From positions 186,001 to 250,000 of the forward strand of contig CAWFXV010000032.1 in NCBI GenBank assembly GCA_963819885.1: a stretch of 64,000 bases of DNA. The letters run 5' to 3'. Shown piece by piece: positions 29,479 through 39,227 of the stretch. This DNA comes from JACVRX01 sp963819885. GTDB lineage: Bacteria > Actinomycetota > Actinomycetes > Jiangellales > Jiangellaceae. The number at the start of each line of letters is the position of its first letter. The first letter of the stretch is position 1. Made by a program: the position numbers and the translations under genes. Below the pieces are notes generated by a model. It worked only from the letters and a program-made list of their open reading frames with translations. It did no database searches and was not told where the DNA came from.

Positions 29479-29498
29479 ACAGCGCCCTGGGGCGCTGT
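29479..29498 (+). promoter_or_regulatory. Palindrome upstream of the str promoter
   Basis: ACAGCGCCC and GGGCGCTGT form a perfect 9-bp inverted repeat around TG, ending 20 bases before the -35 box. It could be an operator or a compact terminator. Confidence 0.4.
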
Positions 29499-29518
29499 CC
29501 ACAGGCACCTGCACCGCT

Positions 29519-29548
29519 TTGACCTGCGACTGGCCGAACGGGTAATCT
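29519..29548 (+). promoter_or_regulatory. Candidate promoter of the str operon
   Basis: TTGACC (29519-29524) and TAATCT (29543-29548) with an 18-base spacer; the best promoter match in the window. It implies a leader of about 210 bases before rpsL that contains a motif shared with the S10 leader. Confidence 0.65.
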
Positions 29549-29657
29549 GAATCTTCGTGCCTGGAGTCCTCCGGGCCGTCCAGCGCGCCCGTGTGCGCGC
29601 GGGAGCACCACCGACCACACGCCGTCCGGTTTGCCGGCGGCGCCGGCCGGGCCGGGC

Positions 29658-29685
29658 CGACACTCCCGACCGCGGGGGTCGTCGG
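29658..29685 (+). promoter_or_regulatory. Leader motif shared with the S10 operon (str copy)
   Basis: Twenty-six of 28 bases match 34326-34353. The invariant core CCCGACCGCGGGGGTCG can fold into a CCGACC/GGGTCG-type stem. It lies about 80 bases before rpsL, inside the transcribed leader. Confidence 0.5.
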
Positions 29686-29766
29686 AACTCCACCGACGCC
29701 CACTCCGGCGCCAGCTCGTACCCGGCCGACCTTCGCCCCAACACGCAGCCGAGCAACGGAGACGTA

Positions 29767-30141
29767 GTGCCTACGATCCAGCAATTGGTCCGCAAGGGCC
29801 GCGAGGAGAAGACGACCCGCAACAAGACTGCGGCGCTCAAGGGCAGCCCGCAGCGCCGCGGGGTGTGCACACGCGTCTACACCACGACTCCGAAGAAGCC
29901 CAACTCGGCTCTGCGCAAGGTGGCTCGAGTGCGCCTGACCAGCCAGATGGAGGTCACCGCCTACATCCCGGGCGTGGGTCACAACCTGCAGGAGCACTCG
30001 ATGGTCCTCATCCGCGGCGGCCGAGTGCGGGATCTTCCGGGCGTCCGGTACAAGATCATCCGTGGCTCACTGGACACCCAAGGTGTGAAGAGCCGCAAGC
30101 AGGCCCGCAGCCGGTACGGCGCGAAGAAGGAGAAGAGCTGA
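29767..30141 (+). CDS. rpsL: 30S ribosomal protein S12
   Basis: A 124-residue S12, exactly the usual length, from GTG 29767. The streptomycin-relevant TTPKKPNSALRK (Lys43) and RVRDLPGVRYK segments are wild type. S12 monitors codon-anticodon pairing in the decoding centre. An upstream in-frame frame open to 29557 is Arg/Pro-rich and not conserved. First gene of the str operon; rpsG overlaps its stop by one base. Confidence 0.98.
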   Translation: MPTIQQLVRKGREEKTTRNKTAALKGSPQRRGVCTRVYTTTPKKPNSALRKVARVRLTSQMEVTAYIPGVGHNLQEHSMVLIRGGRVRDLPGVRYKIIRGSLDTQGVKSRKQARSRYGAKKEKS

Positions 30142-30611
30142 TGCCGCGCAAGGGCCCCGCCGCCAAGCGCCCGATCGTCATCGACCCGGTCTACAACTCC
30201 CCGCTGGTCACCCAGCTGGTGAACAAGGTTCTGCGCGATGGCAAGAAGTCCGTCGCCGAGTCGATCGTGCACGGCGCCTTGGAGGGCTGCCGGGAGAAAA
30301 CCGGCACCGACCCGGTCGTCACGCTCAAGCGAGCGCTGGACAACGTTCGGCCGACCCTCGAGGTCAAGAGCCGGCGGGTCGGCGGCGCGACCTATCAGGT
30401 CCCGGTCGAGGTGCGGGCGAGCCGCAGCACGACGCTTGCCCTGCGCTGGCTGGTCGGTTACTCCCGCGCACGCCGCGAAACGACCATGACCGAGCGACTG
30501 ATGAACGAGATCCTCGACGCCTCCAACGGCCTCGGCGCGAGCGTCAAGCGTCGCGAGGACACCCACAAGATGGCCGAGTCCAACAAGGCCTTCGCCCATT
30601 ACCGCTGGTAA
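30141..30611 (+). CDS. rpsG: 30S ribosomal protein S7
   Basis: A 156-residue S7 that nucleates the head of the small subunit. It begins MPRKGPAAKRPIVIDPVYNS and contains VGGATYQVPVEV and the ALRWLV segment. GGAGAAGAG sits directly before ATG 30141, which overlaps the rpsL stop (TGATG). In other bacteria S7 represses this operon translationally between rpsL and rpsG; here the one-base overlap would leave little room for such a site. Confidence 0.98.
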   Translation: MPRKGPAAKRPIVIDPVYNSPLVTQLVNKVLRDGKKSVAESIVHGALEGCREKTGTDPVVTLKRALDNVRPTLEVKSRRVGGATYQVPVEVRASRSTTLALRWLVGYSRARRETTMTERLMNEILDASNGLGASVKRREDTHKMAESNKAFAHYRW

Positions 30612-30652
30612 CACCGCGGCACAGACATCGTCAGAGGAAGCGACGCACCGAG

Positions 30653-32758
30653 ATGGTCACCGACCTTCGCACGCTCGACCTGGCCAAGGTCCGCAACATC
30701 GGGATCATGGCCCATATCGACGCGGGCAAGACCACGACCACCGAGCGCATCCTGTTCTACACCGGCATCAACTACAAGATCGGTGAGGTCCACGAGGGCG
30801 CAGCCACGATGGACTGGATGGAGCAGGAGCAGGAGCGTGGAATCACCATCACCTCCGCTGCCACCACCTGCGAGTGGGACGGCCACGTCATCAACATCAT
30901 CGACACCCCGGGCCACGTCGACTTCACCGTGGAGGTCGAGCGCTCGCTGCGAGTTCTGGACGGGGCGGTGGCCGTGTTCGACGGCGTCGCCGGCGTCGAG
31001 CCGCAGTCCGAGCAGGTGTGGCGTCAGGCGACGAAGTACCAGGTGCCGCGGATCTGCTTCGTCAACAAGATGGACCGGGTCGGCGCCGAGTTCCACCGCT
31101 GCGTGGACATGATCGTCACCCGGCTCAAGGCGGTACCGCTGGTCGTCCAGCTGCCGATCGGTGCCGAGTCCGACTTCCGTGGCGTCGTCGACCTGGTCGG
31201 CATGCAAGCTCTGATCTGGAGCGCCGAGGCGGAGAAGGGCGAGATGTACGACACCGTCGACATTCCCGCCAGCCACGCCGAGGCTGCTGGTGAGTACCGG
31301 GACAAGCTGCTCGAGACCATCGCCGAGAACGACGACGAGATGATGGAGCTTTATCTCGAGGGCCAGGAGCCCTCCGAGAAAGCCCTGATCGCCGCGATCC
31401 GGCGGGCCACGATCGCCGGCAAGCTGACCCCCGTCCTGTGCGGCTCGGCATTCAAGAACAAGGGCGTGCAGCCGATGCTCGACGGCGTCGTCCGCTACCT
31501 GCCGTCCCCACTCGACGTGGGTGCCGTCGAGGGGCACGCGGTCGGCGACGAGAGCGATGTCATGCTCCGCGATCCGGACGAGAACGCGCCGGTTTCGGCG
31601 TTGGCGTTCAAGATCATGAGCGACCAGCACCTCGGCAAGCTCACCTTCGTCCGGGTGTACTCCGGCACGCTCAGGGCAGGCGCTCAGGTGCTGAACAGCA
31701 CCAAGGGGCACAAGGAGCGGATCGGCAAGATCTACCGGATGCACGCCAACAAGCGGGAGGAGATCGGCCTGGCCAGCGCGGGCCAGATCGTTGCGGTCAT
31801 GGGGCTGAAGGACACCACGACCGGCGACACCCTCAGCGCGCCGGAGGCTCCGGTCATCCTGGAGTCGATGACCTTCCCGGCGCCGGTCATCTCGGTCGCC
31901 ATAGAACCGAGGACGAAGGTCGACCAGGACAAGCTGTCCACAGCGATCCAGCGGCTAGCCGAGGAAGACCCCACCTTCCAGGTCCGTACCGACGACGACA
32001 CGGGGCAGACCATCATCTCCGGGATGGGCGAGCTGCACCTCGAGGTGCTGGTCGACCGGATGAAGCGCGAGTTCCGGGTCGAGGCCAATGTCGGAAAGCC
32101 GCAGGTCGCGTACCGCGAGACCATCCGCCGGCGGGTCGAGAAGGTCGAGTACACCCACAAGAAGCAGACCGGTGGCTCCGGCCAGTTCGGCCGCGTGGTG
32201 ATCGACATCGAGCCGACCAGGGGTGGCGGGGACGGTGGCTACGAATTCGTCAATGCCGTCACCGGAGGGCGCATCCCGCGTGAGTTCATCCCCGCTGTCG
32301 ACGAGGGCATCCAGGAGGCCATGGAGTTCGGCGTCGTCGCCGGATATCCGCTCGTCGACATCAAGGTGACCCTGCGCGACGGGGCGTACCACGACGTGGA
32401 CTCCTCCGAGCTCGCCTTCAAGATTGCCGGGTCGATGGCGTTCAAGGAGGCGGCCCGACGGGCCGATCCCGCGCTTCTGGAGCCGATCTTCTCCGTCGAG
32501 GTGACGACGCCGGAGGACTACATGGGCGACGTGATCGGCGACCTCAACGCGCGCCGCGGCCACATCCAGGCCATGGAGGAGCGCACCGGCGCACGGGTCA
32601 TCAAGGCTCTGGTCCCGTTGTCGGAGATGTTCGGCTACGTCGGAGACCTCCGCAGCAAGACCCAGGGCCGAGCTAGCTACTCGATGCAGTTCGACTCGTA
32701 CGCGGAAATTCCAAAGAATGTCGCAGAAGAGATCATCAAGAAGGTCCGGGGCGAGTAG
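30653..32758 (+). CDS. fusA: Elongation factor G
   Basis: A 701-residue translocase GTPase. G1 is AHIDAGKTTTTERIL, G3 is DTPGHVDF, G4 is NKMD, and domains II-V follow with the GEHL-type segment SGMGELHLEVLVDRM. GAGGAAGCG precedes ATG 30653. It moves tRNAs and mRNA after peptide bond formation and, with RRF, recycles ribosomes. Length and motifs are normal; no fusidic-acid resistance change is evident by eye. Third gene of the str operon. Confidence 0.98.
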   Translation: MVTDLRTLDLAKVRNIGIMAHIDAGKTTTTERILFYTGINYKIGEVHEGAATMDWMEQEQERGITITSAATTCEWDGHVINIIDTPGHVDFTVEVERSLRVLDGAVAVFDGVAGVEPQSEQVWRQATKYQVPRICFVNKMDRVGAEFHRCVDMIVTRLKAVPLVVQLPIGAESDFRGVVDLVGMQALIWSAEAEKGEMYDTVDIPASHAEAAGEYRDKLLETIAENDDEMMELYLEGQEPSEKALIAAIRRATIAGKLTPVLCGSAFKNKGVQPMLDGVVRYLPSPLDVGAVEGHAVGDESDVMLRDPDENAPVSALAFKIMSDQHLGKLTFVRVYSGTLRAGAQVLNSTKGHKERIGKIYRMHANKREEIGLASAGQIVAVMGLKDTTTGDTLSAPEAPVILESMTFPAPVISVAIEPRTKVDQDKLSTAIQRLAEEDPTFQVRTDDDTGQTIISGMGELHLEVLVDRMKREFRVEANVGKPQVAYRETIRRRVEKVEYTHKKQTGGSGQFGRVVIDIEPTRGGGDGGYEFVNAVTGGRIPREFIPAVDEGIQEAMEFGVVAGYPLVDIKVTLRDGAYHDVDSSELAFKIAGSMAFKEAARRADPALLEPIFSVEVTTPEDYMGDVIGDLNARRGHIQAMEERTGARVIKALVPLSEMFGYVGDLRSKTQGRASYSMQFDSYAEIPKNVAEEIIKKVRGE

Positions 32759-32813
32759 CAACCGGGCTAGCCGAAAGCAGACGAAGCACCAGTCCTAACA
32801 GGAGGACCCCACA

Positions 32814-34007
<1,194 letters not shown>

Positions 34008-34066
34008 CGTCCATGGGCCTAGCCGTCCGTTCGCAGCGGTCAGCCCGGCCCCCGAATACGGCTCCA

Positions 34067-34116
34067 AATGACCACGTTCACCACCCGTTACCCTCAGGGG
34101 GGTGGACGCGGTCATT
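34067..34116 (+). repeat. Dispersed repeat, copy C, forming a hairpin after tuf
   Basis: AATGACCACGTTCACC (34067-34082), identical to copies A and B, can pair with GGTGGACGCGGTCATT (34101-34116) at 14 of 16 positions. The rest of the repeat seen in A and B is absent. It is placed where a tuf terminator would be expected. Confidence 0.6.
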
Positions 34117-34130
34117 CCGGAGACCTGCGA

Positions 34131-34161
34131 TTGGTCAGGGGCAGTCAGCCTCTGACATACT
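34131..34161 (+). promoter_or_regulatory. Candidate promoter of the S10 operon
   Basis: TTGGTC (34131-34136) and CATACT (34156-34161) are 19 bases apart; TGA precedes the -10 box. It implies a leader of about 270 bases before rpsJ. Confidence 0.4.
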
Positions 34162-34325
34162 GGTGAGGTTGCTCGGTGGAGGCCGCCGGGGTGTGTGGGC
34201 CTGGATTCCCATCCAGTTCCGTGCCCGGACCGGAGACCTCTTCCCGAAGCCCGGCGTCGCGCTGGGCCATCCGAGTCCCCCCGATCCGTCGAGTCTTCGC
34301 GCCGGCTGAGCATCGCCGACGAGCG

Positions 34326-34353
34326 CGACACGCCCGACCGCGGGGGTCGGCGG
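34326..34353 (+). promoter_or_regulatory. Leader motif shared with the str operon (S10 copy)
   Basis: Twenty-six of 28 bases match 29658-29685, with the same core CCCGACCGCGGGGGTCG. It lies about 85 bases before rpsJ, at nearly the same distance from the first start codon as the str copy. The rest of 34162-34435 is untranslated leader in which I see no gene. Confidence 0.5.
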
Positions 34354-34435
34354 CCCGACGATGGTCGACGGCGCTCGGGACCTCCGAACAGCAGTCGGTT
34401 CCGAAAGCGGTACGAGAGAAGGACGACACGCAGTC

Positions 34436-34744
34436 ATGGCGGGACAGAAGATCCGCATCCGGCTCAAGGCCTACGACCACGAGGTCATCGACTCGTCGGC
34501 GCGCAAGATCGTCGACACGGTGACGCGCACGGGTGCGCATGTCGCAGGCCCGGTGCCGCTACCCACCGAGAAGAATGTGTACTGCGTCATCCGATCGCCG
34601 CACAAGTACAAGGACAGCCGCGAGCACTTCGAGATGCGGACCCACAAGCGGCTCATCGACATCATCGACCCCACGCCGAAAACGGTCGACTCGCTCATGC
34701 GGCTCGACCTGCCAGCCGGTGTCGACATCGAGATCAAGCTGTAG
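34436..34744 (+). CDS. rpsJ: 30S ribosomal protein S10
   Basis: A 102-residue S10, normal length. It starts MAGQKIRIRLKAYDHEVID and contains the loop GPVPLPTEKNVYCVIRSPHK that enters the small-subunit head. It also binds NusG and NusB. ATG 34436 follows GAGAGAAGGA (34413-34422) by 13 bases; upstream codons in frame are not conserved. First gene of the S10 cluster. Confidence 0.98.
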   Translation: MAGQKIRIRLKAYDHEVIDSSARKIVDTVTRTGAHVAGPVPLPTEKNVYCVIRSPHKYKDSREHFEMRTHKRLIDIIDPTPKTVDSLMRLDLPAGVDIEIKL

Positions 34745-34757
34745 GGACGCGCCACCG

Positions 34758-35417
34758 ATGAGTACTCACGTCCAGGCGAGCCTGAAGGGCCTGCTCGGGG
34801 AGAAGCTGGGCATGACCCAGGTATGGGATGACAACAACCGTGTCGTCCCGGTCACCGTCGTCAAGGCGGGCCCGTGCGTCGTCACCCAGGTCCGCACCCC
34901 GCAGACCGACGGCTACGACGCCGTCCAGATCGCGTACGGCGCGCCGAATCCGCGCAAGGTCACGCAACCGATGAAGGGGCATTTCGACAAGGCCGGCGTC
35001 ACTCCTCGCCGGCATACGGTCGAGCTACGGACAGCCGACGCCTCCGAGTACACGTTGGGTCAGGAGCTCACAGTCGAGTTGTTCGAGCCAGGGCAGGTCG
35101 TCGACGTCGTCGGCACCAGCAAAGGCAAGGGCTTCGCCGGAGTGATGAAGCGCCATGGCTTCTCCGGCCTGCGCGCCTCCCACGGCGTCCAGCGCAAGCA
35201 CCGTTCGCCGGGATCCATCGGCGGTTGCGCAACCCCGGGACGCGTGTTCCGCGGCCAGCGGATGCCCGGCCGGATGGGCGCCGTCCGAGTGACGGCGCAG
35301 AACGTCAGCGTGCATTCCGTGGACGCCGACCAAGGGCTGCTGCTTCTCAAGGGCGCGGTTCCCGGTCCGACCGGCGGGCTGGTCCTGGTCAAGACCGCGG
35401 CGAAGGGAAGGGCCTGA
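34758..35417 (+). CDS. rplC: 50S ribosomal protein L3
   Basis: A 219-residue L3 from ATG 34758. The long loop that reaches toward the peptidyl transferase centre is seen at KGKGFAGVMKRHGFSG and in the RKHRSPGSIGGCATPGRVF block. Conserved GLLGEKLGMTQVWDDN starts the fold. It is 13 bases downstream of rpsJ and 2 bases upstream of the rplD GTG. Confidence 0.97.
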   Translation: MSTHVQASLKGLLGEKLGMTQVWDDNNRVVPVTVVKAGPCVVTQVRTPQTDGYDAVQIAYGAPNPRKVTQPMKGHFDKAGVTPRRHTVELRTADASEYTLGQELTVELFEPGQVVDVVGTSKGKGFAGVMKRHGFSGLRASHGVQRKHRSPGSIGGCATPGRVFRGQRMPGRMGAVRVTAQNVSVHSVDADQGLLLLKGAVPGPTGGLVLVKTAAKGRA

Positions 35418-35419
35418 CC

Positions 35420-36101
35420 GTGGCCAAGATCGAGGTCAAGACCGCCGCCGGCAAGAAGGCCGGCAGCGTCGAACTCCCGGCGGACGTGTTCGACGTCACG
35501 GTCAATGTTCCGCTGATCCATCAGGTGGTCGTCGCCCAGCTCGCTGCGGCGCGGCAGGGCACGCACAGCACCAAGTCGCGAGGCGAGGTCTCGGGCGGCG
35601 GACGCAAACCCTACCGCCAGAAGGGCACGGGCCGGGCGCGCCAAGGCTCGAATCCGGGCGCCGCAGTTCGCCGGCGGCGGAGTCGTGCACGGTCCCACTC
35701 CCAGGGACTACGCCCAGCGGACGCCGAAGAAGATGAAGGCGGCCGCCCTGCGCGGCGCCCTGTCCGACCGGGCCCGCCACGGCCGGGTCCACGTGATCAC
35801 CGGGTTCGTCGACGGCGATACCCCCTCGACGAAGTCGGCGCTCGCGGTTCTCGGATCGGTCACCCAGAGCGACCAGGTCCTGGTGGTGGCAGCGCGCGGC
35901 GACGACATCACGGTGAAGAGCCTGCGCAACGCCCCTCAGGTGCATCTGCTGACACCTGATCAGCTCAACACTTACGACGTGCTGTGCGCCGATGACGTGG
36001 TGTTCACCAGGGCTGCGCTGGACGCGTTCCTGACCCGTCCAGCTACCGAGGCCACGGCTGAAGCCGCTGCCGACGAGCCGGCGACGGAGGAGGCGAAGTG
36101 A
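35420..36101 (+). CDS. rplD: 50S ribosomal protein L4, apparent frameshift
   Basis: The gene starts at GTG 35420 and reads VAKIEVKTAAGKKAGSVEL through GTGRARQGS, then leaves the L4 sequence at 35651. Removing one A of the AA at 35651-35652 restores IRAPQFAGGGVVHGPTPRDY and a continuous 226-residue L4 ending in an acidic tail at 36101. As written the protein would be abnormal. L4 lines the exit tunnel and is needed for large-subunit assembly, and all neighbours are intact, so a base-calling or assembly error is more likely than a real mutation. rplW overlaps the stop by 4 bases. Confidence 0.9.
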
Positions 36102-36403
36102 GCGCCATCCACAAGGACCCACGCGACGTGCTGCGCGGGCCGGTCGTCTCCGAGAAGAGCTACGGCCTGCTCGACGAGAACAAATACACCTTCGTCGTGG
36201 CGCCCGAAGCGAACAAGACCGAGATCAAGATCGCGGTCGAGAAGGTGTTCCACGTGACCGTCACCGGTGTGAACACGCTCAACCGTGCGGGCAAGCGCCG
36301 CCGCACCCGTTTCGGCGTAGGCCGGCGGCCAGACACCAAGCGGGCGATCGTGACCGTCGCCGAAGGTCAGCGCATCGACATCTTCGGAGGTCCGGTCTCC
36401 TGA
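36098..36403 (+). CDS. rplW: 50S ribosomal protein L23
   Basis: A 101-residue L23 at the tunnel exit, where SRP and trigger factor dock. It shows DPRDVLRGPVVSEKSYGLLD, KYTFVVAPEANKTEIKIAVE and GRRPDTKRAIVTV. GTG 36098 overlaps the rplD stop. Normal length, no anomalies. Confidence 0.97.
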   Translation: MSAIHKDPRDVLRGPVVSEKSYGLLDENKYTFVVAPEANKTEIKIAVEKVFHVTVTGVNTLNRAGKRRRTRFGVGRRPDTKRAIVTVAEGQRIDIFGGPVS

Positions 36404-36436
36404 CCGGAACTGGTGAATTCGAGGGACTGAGTAGAC

Positions 36437-37273
36437 GTGGGAATCCGCAAGTACAAGCCGACAACGCCGAGCCGTCGTGGCGCGAGCGTCGCCGACTTCG
36501 TCGAGGTCACCCGCTCCGAGCCGGAGAAGTCTCTGGTGCGCCCACTGCCCGGCAAGGGCGGGCGAAACAACGCGGGGAAGATCACGACCCGGCACCAGGG
36601 TGGTGGCCACAAGCGCCAGTATCGGATGATCGACTTCCGCCGCTCGGACAAGGACGGCGTGCCGGCCAAGGTTGCTCACATCGAGTACGACCCGAACCGC
36701 ACCGCCCGGATCGCGCTCCTGCACTACGTCGACGGCGAGAAGCGCTACATCTTGGCGCCGACCCGGCTGGTGCAAGGCGGCATCGTCGAGGCAGGTCCAC
36801 GGGCGGACATCAAGCCCGGCAACAACCTGCCACTGCGCAACATCCCGGTCGGAACCGTGGTGCACGCCATCGAGCTTCGACCCGGTGGCGGCGCCAAGAT
36901 CGCCCGGTCGGCCGGCGCCCGGGTCCAGCTCGTCGCCAAGGAGGGCACCTGGGCACAGCTGCGGATGCCTTCCGGTGAGATCCGCAACGTCGACGTCCGC
37001 TGCCGCGCCACGGTGGGCGAGGTCGGCAACGCCGAGCAATCCAACATCAACTGGGGCAAGGCCGGCCGGATGCGCTGGAAGGGCAAGCGTCCGGCTGTCC
37101 GCGGCGTGGCCATGAACCCGGTGGATCACCCGCACGGCGGCGGCGAGGGCAAGAGCTCTGGCGGCCGCCACCCGGTCAACCCGAATGGTCGGCCGGAAGG
37201 GCGTACTCGCCGAGCGAACAAGCCCAGCGACCGTCAGATCGTCCGTCGTCGCAAGACCGGTAAGAAGCGTTGA
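36437..37273 (+). CDS. rplB: 50S ribosomal protein L2
   Basis: A 278-residue L2, essential for subunit association and peptidyl transfer. It begins MGIRKYKPTTPSRRGASVAD and contains GRNNAGKITTRHQGGGHKR and the catalytic-centre segment MNPVDHPHGGGEG. GTG 36437 follows GAGGGACTGAG. Length is normal. rpsS starts 17 bases after its stop. Confidence 0.98.
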   Translation: MGIRKYKPTTPSRRGASVADFVEVTRSEPEKSLVRPLPGKGGRNNAGKITTRHQGGGHKRQYRMIDFRRSDKDGVPAKVAHIEYDPNRTARIALLHYVDGEKRYILAPTRLVQGGIVEAGPRADIKPGNNLPLRNIPVGTVVHAIELRPGGGAKIARSAGARVQLVAKEGTWAQLRMPSGEIRNVDVRCRATVGEVGNAEQSNINWGKAGRMRWKGKRPAVRGVAMNPVDHPHGGGEGKSSGGRHPVNPNGRPEGRTRRANKPSDRQIVRRRKTGKKR

Positions 37274-37290
37274 TCGGGAGCAGATAGACC

Positions 37291-37572
37291 ATGCCGCGCA
37301 GCCTCAAGAAGGGTCCATTCGTGGACGAGCACCTGGCCAAGAAGGTCGAGGCGCAGAACACGAAAGGCACCAAGAACGTGATCAAGACGTGGTCGCGCCG
37401 GTCGATGATCGTTCCGGACATGATCGGTCACACCATCGCGGTGCACGACGGCCGCAAGCACGTGCCGATCTTCATCACCGAGTCGATGATCGGCCACAAG
37501 CTGGGCGAATTCGCGCCGACGCGAACCTTCCGTGGCCACGAGAAGGACGACCGGCGGGCCAGGCGCCGGTGA
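37291..37572 (+). CDS. rpsS: 30S ribosomal protein S19
   Basis: A 93-residue S19 of the small-subunit head (with S13). Sequence MPRSLKKGPFVDEHLAKKVE and the C-terminal GHKLGEFAPTRTFRGHEKDD are typical. GGGAGCAGA precedes the ATG. rplV follows after 37 bases. Confidence 0.98.
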   Translation: MPRSLKKGPFVDEHLAKKVEAQNTKGTKNVIKTWSRRSMIVPDMIGHTIAVHDGRKHVPIFITESMIGHKLGEFAPTRTFRGHEKDDRRARRR

Positions 37573-37609
37573 GTTCACGACGAGTATGACCAGACCTGTA
37601 GGAGTCACG

Positions 37610-37993
37610 ATGGAAGCCAGGGCCCAGGCGCGGTACGTCCGCGTCACGCCCACGAAGGCGCGCCGCGTGGTGGACCTCATCCGGGGCATGCAAGCCGGCG
37701 AGGCAGCAGCCATCCTGCGGTTCGCGCCGCAGGCGGCGGCCGAACCGGTGCGCAAGGTGCTGGAGAGCGCGATTGCGAACGCCGAAGACACCGACGGCGT
37801 CGCCGCTGACTCGCTGTTCGTAGCCCGGGCGTACGTGGACGAGGGCCCGACGATCAAGCGGTTCCGGCCGCGAGCACAAGGCCGGGCCTACCGGATCAAC
37901 AAGCGGACCAGCCACATCACCGTCGTCGTCGAAGAACGCATTCCGGTGCAGCGCACCCGCCGCACCGCCGGTTCGAAGGGAGGGACCCGCTAG
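37610..37993 (+). CDS. rplV: 50S ribosomal protein L22
   Basis: A 127-residue L22. ATG 37610 follows TAGGAG by 5 bases; the in-frame codons upstream back to 37532 belong to the rpsS overlap and are not conserved. It starts MEARAQARYVRVTPTKARRV and the tunnel-lining hairpin RFRPRAQGRAYRINKRTSHI is present. L22 narrows the exit tunnel with L4 (macrolide site). Its stop overlaps rpsC by one base. Confidence 0.97.
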   Translation: MEARAQARYVRVTPTKARRVVDLIRGMQAGEAAAILRFAPQAAAEPVRKVLESAIANAEDTDGVAADSLFVARAYVDEGPTIKRFRPRAQGRAYRINKRTSHITVVVEERIPVQRTRRTAGSKGGTR

Positions 37994-38805
37994 TGGGTCA
38001 GAAGATCAACCCGCACGGGTTCCGGCTCGGCATCTCCACCGACCACAAGAGCCGGTGGTTCGCCGACAGCACGACCTCGGGTCAGCGGTACCGCGACTAC
38101 GTCTCCGAAGACGTGGCAATCCGGAAGCTGATGAGCAAGGGCATGGAGCGAGCGGGCATCGCCAAGGTCGACATCGAGCGGACCCGGGACCGGGTCCGGG
38201 TCGACATCCATACCGCTCGGCCGGGAATCGTCATCGGCCGCCGCGGCGCCGAAGCCGACCGGCTGCGTACGGAGCTGGAGAACCTCACCGGCAAGCAGGT
38301 GCAGCTCAACATCCTCGAGGTGAAGCAACCGGAGATCGACGCGCAGCTCGTCGCCCAAGGAGTCGCCGAGCAGCTGTCGGCCCGGGTGGCGTTCCGCCGG
38401 GCCATGCGCAAGTCGATCCAGACCACCATGCGCGCCGGCGCCAAAGGCATCCGCGTGCAGTGTTCTGGGCGCCTGGGCGGCGCGGAGATGAGCCGGTCGG
38501 AGTTCTACCGCGAGGGGCGGGTGCCGCTGCACACCCTGCGGGCCGACGTCGACTACGGCTTCTACGAGGCCAAGACGACCTTCGGCCGGATCGGTGTGAA
38601 GGTCTGGATCTACAAGGGGGAGGTGGCCGGATCCCGCGCGGAGCGCGAAGCGCAGGCCGCCCAGGCCCGGGTCCAGCAGCAGCGCCGGCGCCCTGAGCGG
38701 CGCCGTCCGGCGCGTGGTGATGCGCGCGGCGAGCAGGTCGGTGCCGAAACGGGTGCGACCGAGGCCGCCGTTGCCACTGCCCCCAGCGGCGAGCAGGAGG
38801 GCTGA
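37993..38805 (+). CDS. rpsC: 30S ribosomal protein S3
   Basis: A 270-residue S3. It starts MGQKINPHGFRLGISTDHKS, contains a KH domain (GIVIGRRGAEADRLRTEL) that contacts mRNA at the entry pore, and AKTTFGRIGVKVWIYKGE. The C-terminal ~55 residues are an Arg/Gln/Ala-rich extension, longer than in E. coli and usual for actinobacteria. GTG 37993 overlaps the rplV stop. Confidence 0.97.
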   Translation: MGQKINPHGFRLGISTDHKSRWFADSTTSGQRYRDYVSEDVAIRKLMSKGMERAGIAKVDIERTRDRVRVDIHTARPGIVIGRRGAEADRLRTELENLTGKQVQLNILEVKQPEIDAQLVAQGVAEQLSARVAFRRAMRKSIQTTMRAGAKGIRVQCSGRLGGAEMSRSEFYREGRVPLHTLRADVDYGFYEAKTTFGRIGVKVWIYKGEVAGSRAEREAQAAQARVQQQRRRPERRRPARGDARGEQVGAETGATEAAVATAPSGEQEG

Positions 38806-38807
38806 GC

Positions 38808-39227
38808 ATGCTGATTCCGCGCAGAGTCAAGCACCGCAAGCAGCATCACCCGACGCGGCGCGGCATGGCCAAGGGAGGCACCTCGCTCGCGTTCGGTGAG
38901 TACGGGATCCAAGCGGTCGAGGGTCACTACGTCACCAACCGGCAGATCGAGTCGGCGCGTATCGCCATCACCCGGCACATCCGCCGTGGCGGCAAGGTAT
39001 GGATCAACATCTACCCGGACCGCCCGTTGACGAAGAAGCCGGCCGAGACCCGGATGGGCTCCGGTAAGGGCTCGCCCGAGTGGTGGATTGCCAACGTCAA
39101 GCCTGGCCGGGTCATGTTCGAACTGTCCTACCCGAACGAGAAAGTGGCGCGGCAAGCACTCACCCGGGCGATTCACAAGCTGCCGATGAAGGCCCGGATC
39201 GTGACGCGCGAAGGGGGCGAGCTGTGA
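38808..39227 (+). CDS. rplP: 50S ribosomal protein L16
   Basis: A 139-residue L16 near the A site and the 5S rRNA. It starts MLIPRRVKHRKQHHPTRRGM and contains the PLTKKPAETRMGSGKGSPEW motif with the arginine that is hydroxylated in some bacteria. It starts 2 bases after rpsC, and its stop overlaps rpmC (TGATG). Confidence 0.98.
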   Translation: MLIPRRVKHRKQHHPTRRGMAKGGTSLAFGEYGIQAVEGHYVTNRQIESARIAITRHIRRGGKVWINIYPDRPLTKKPAETRMGSGKGSPEWWIANVKPGRVMFELSYPNEKVARQALTRAIHKLPMKARIVTREGGEL

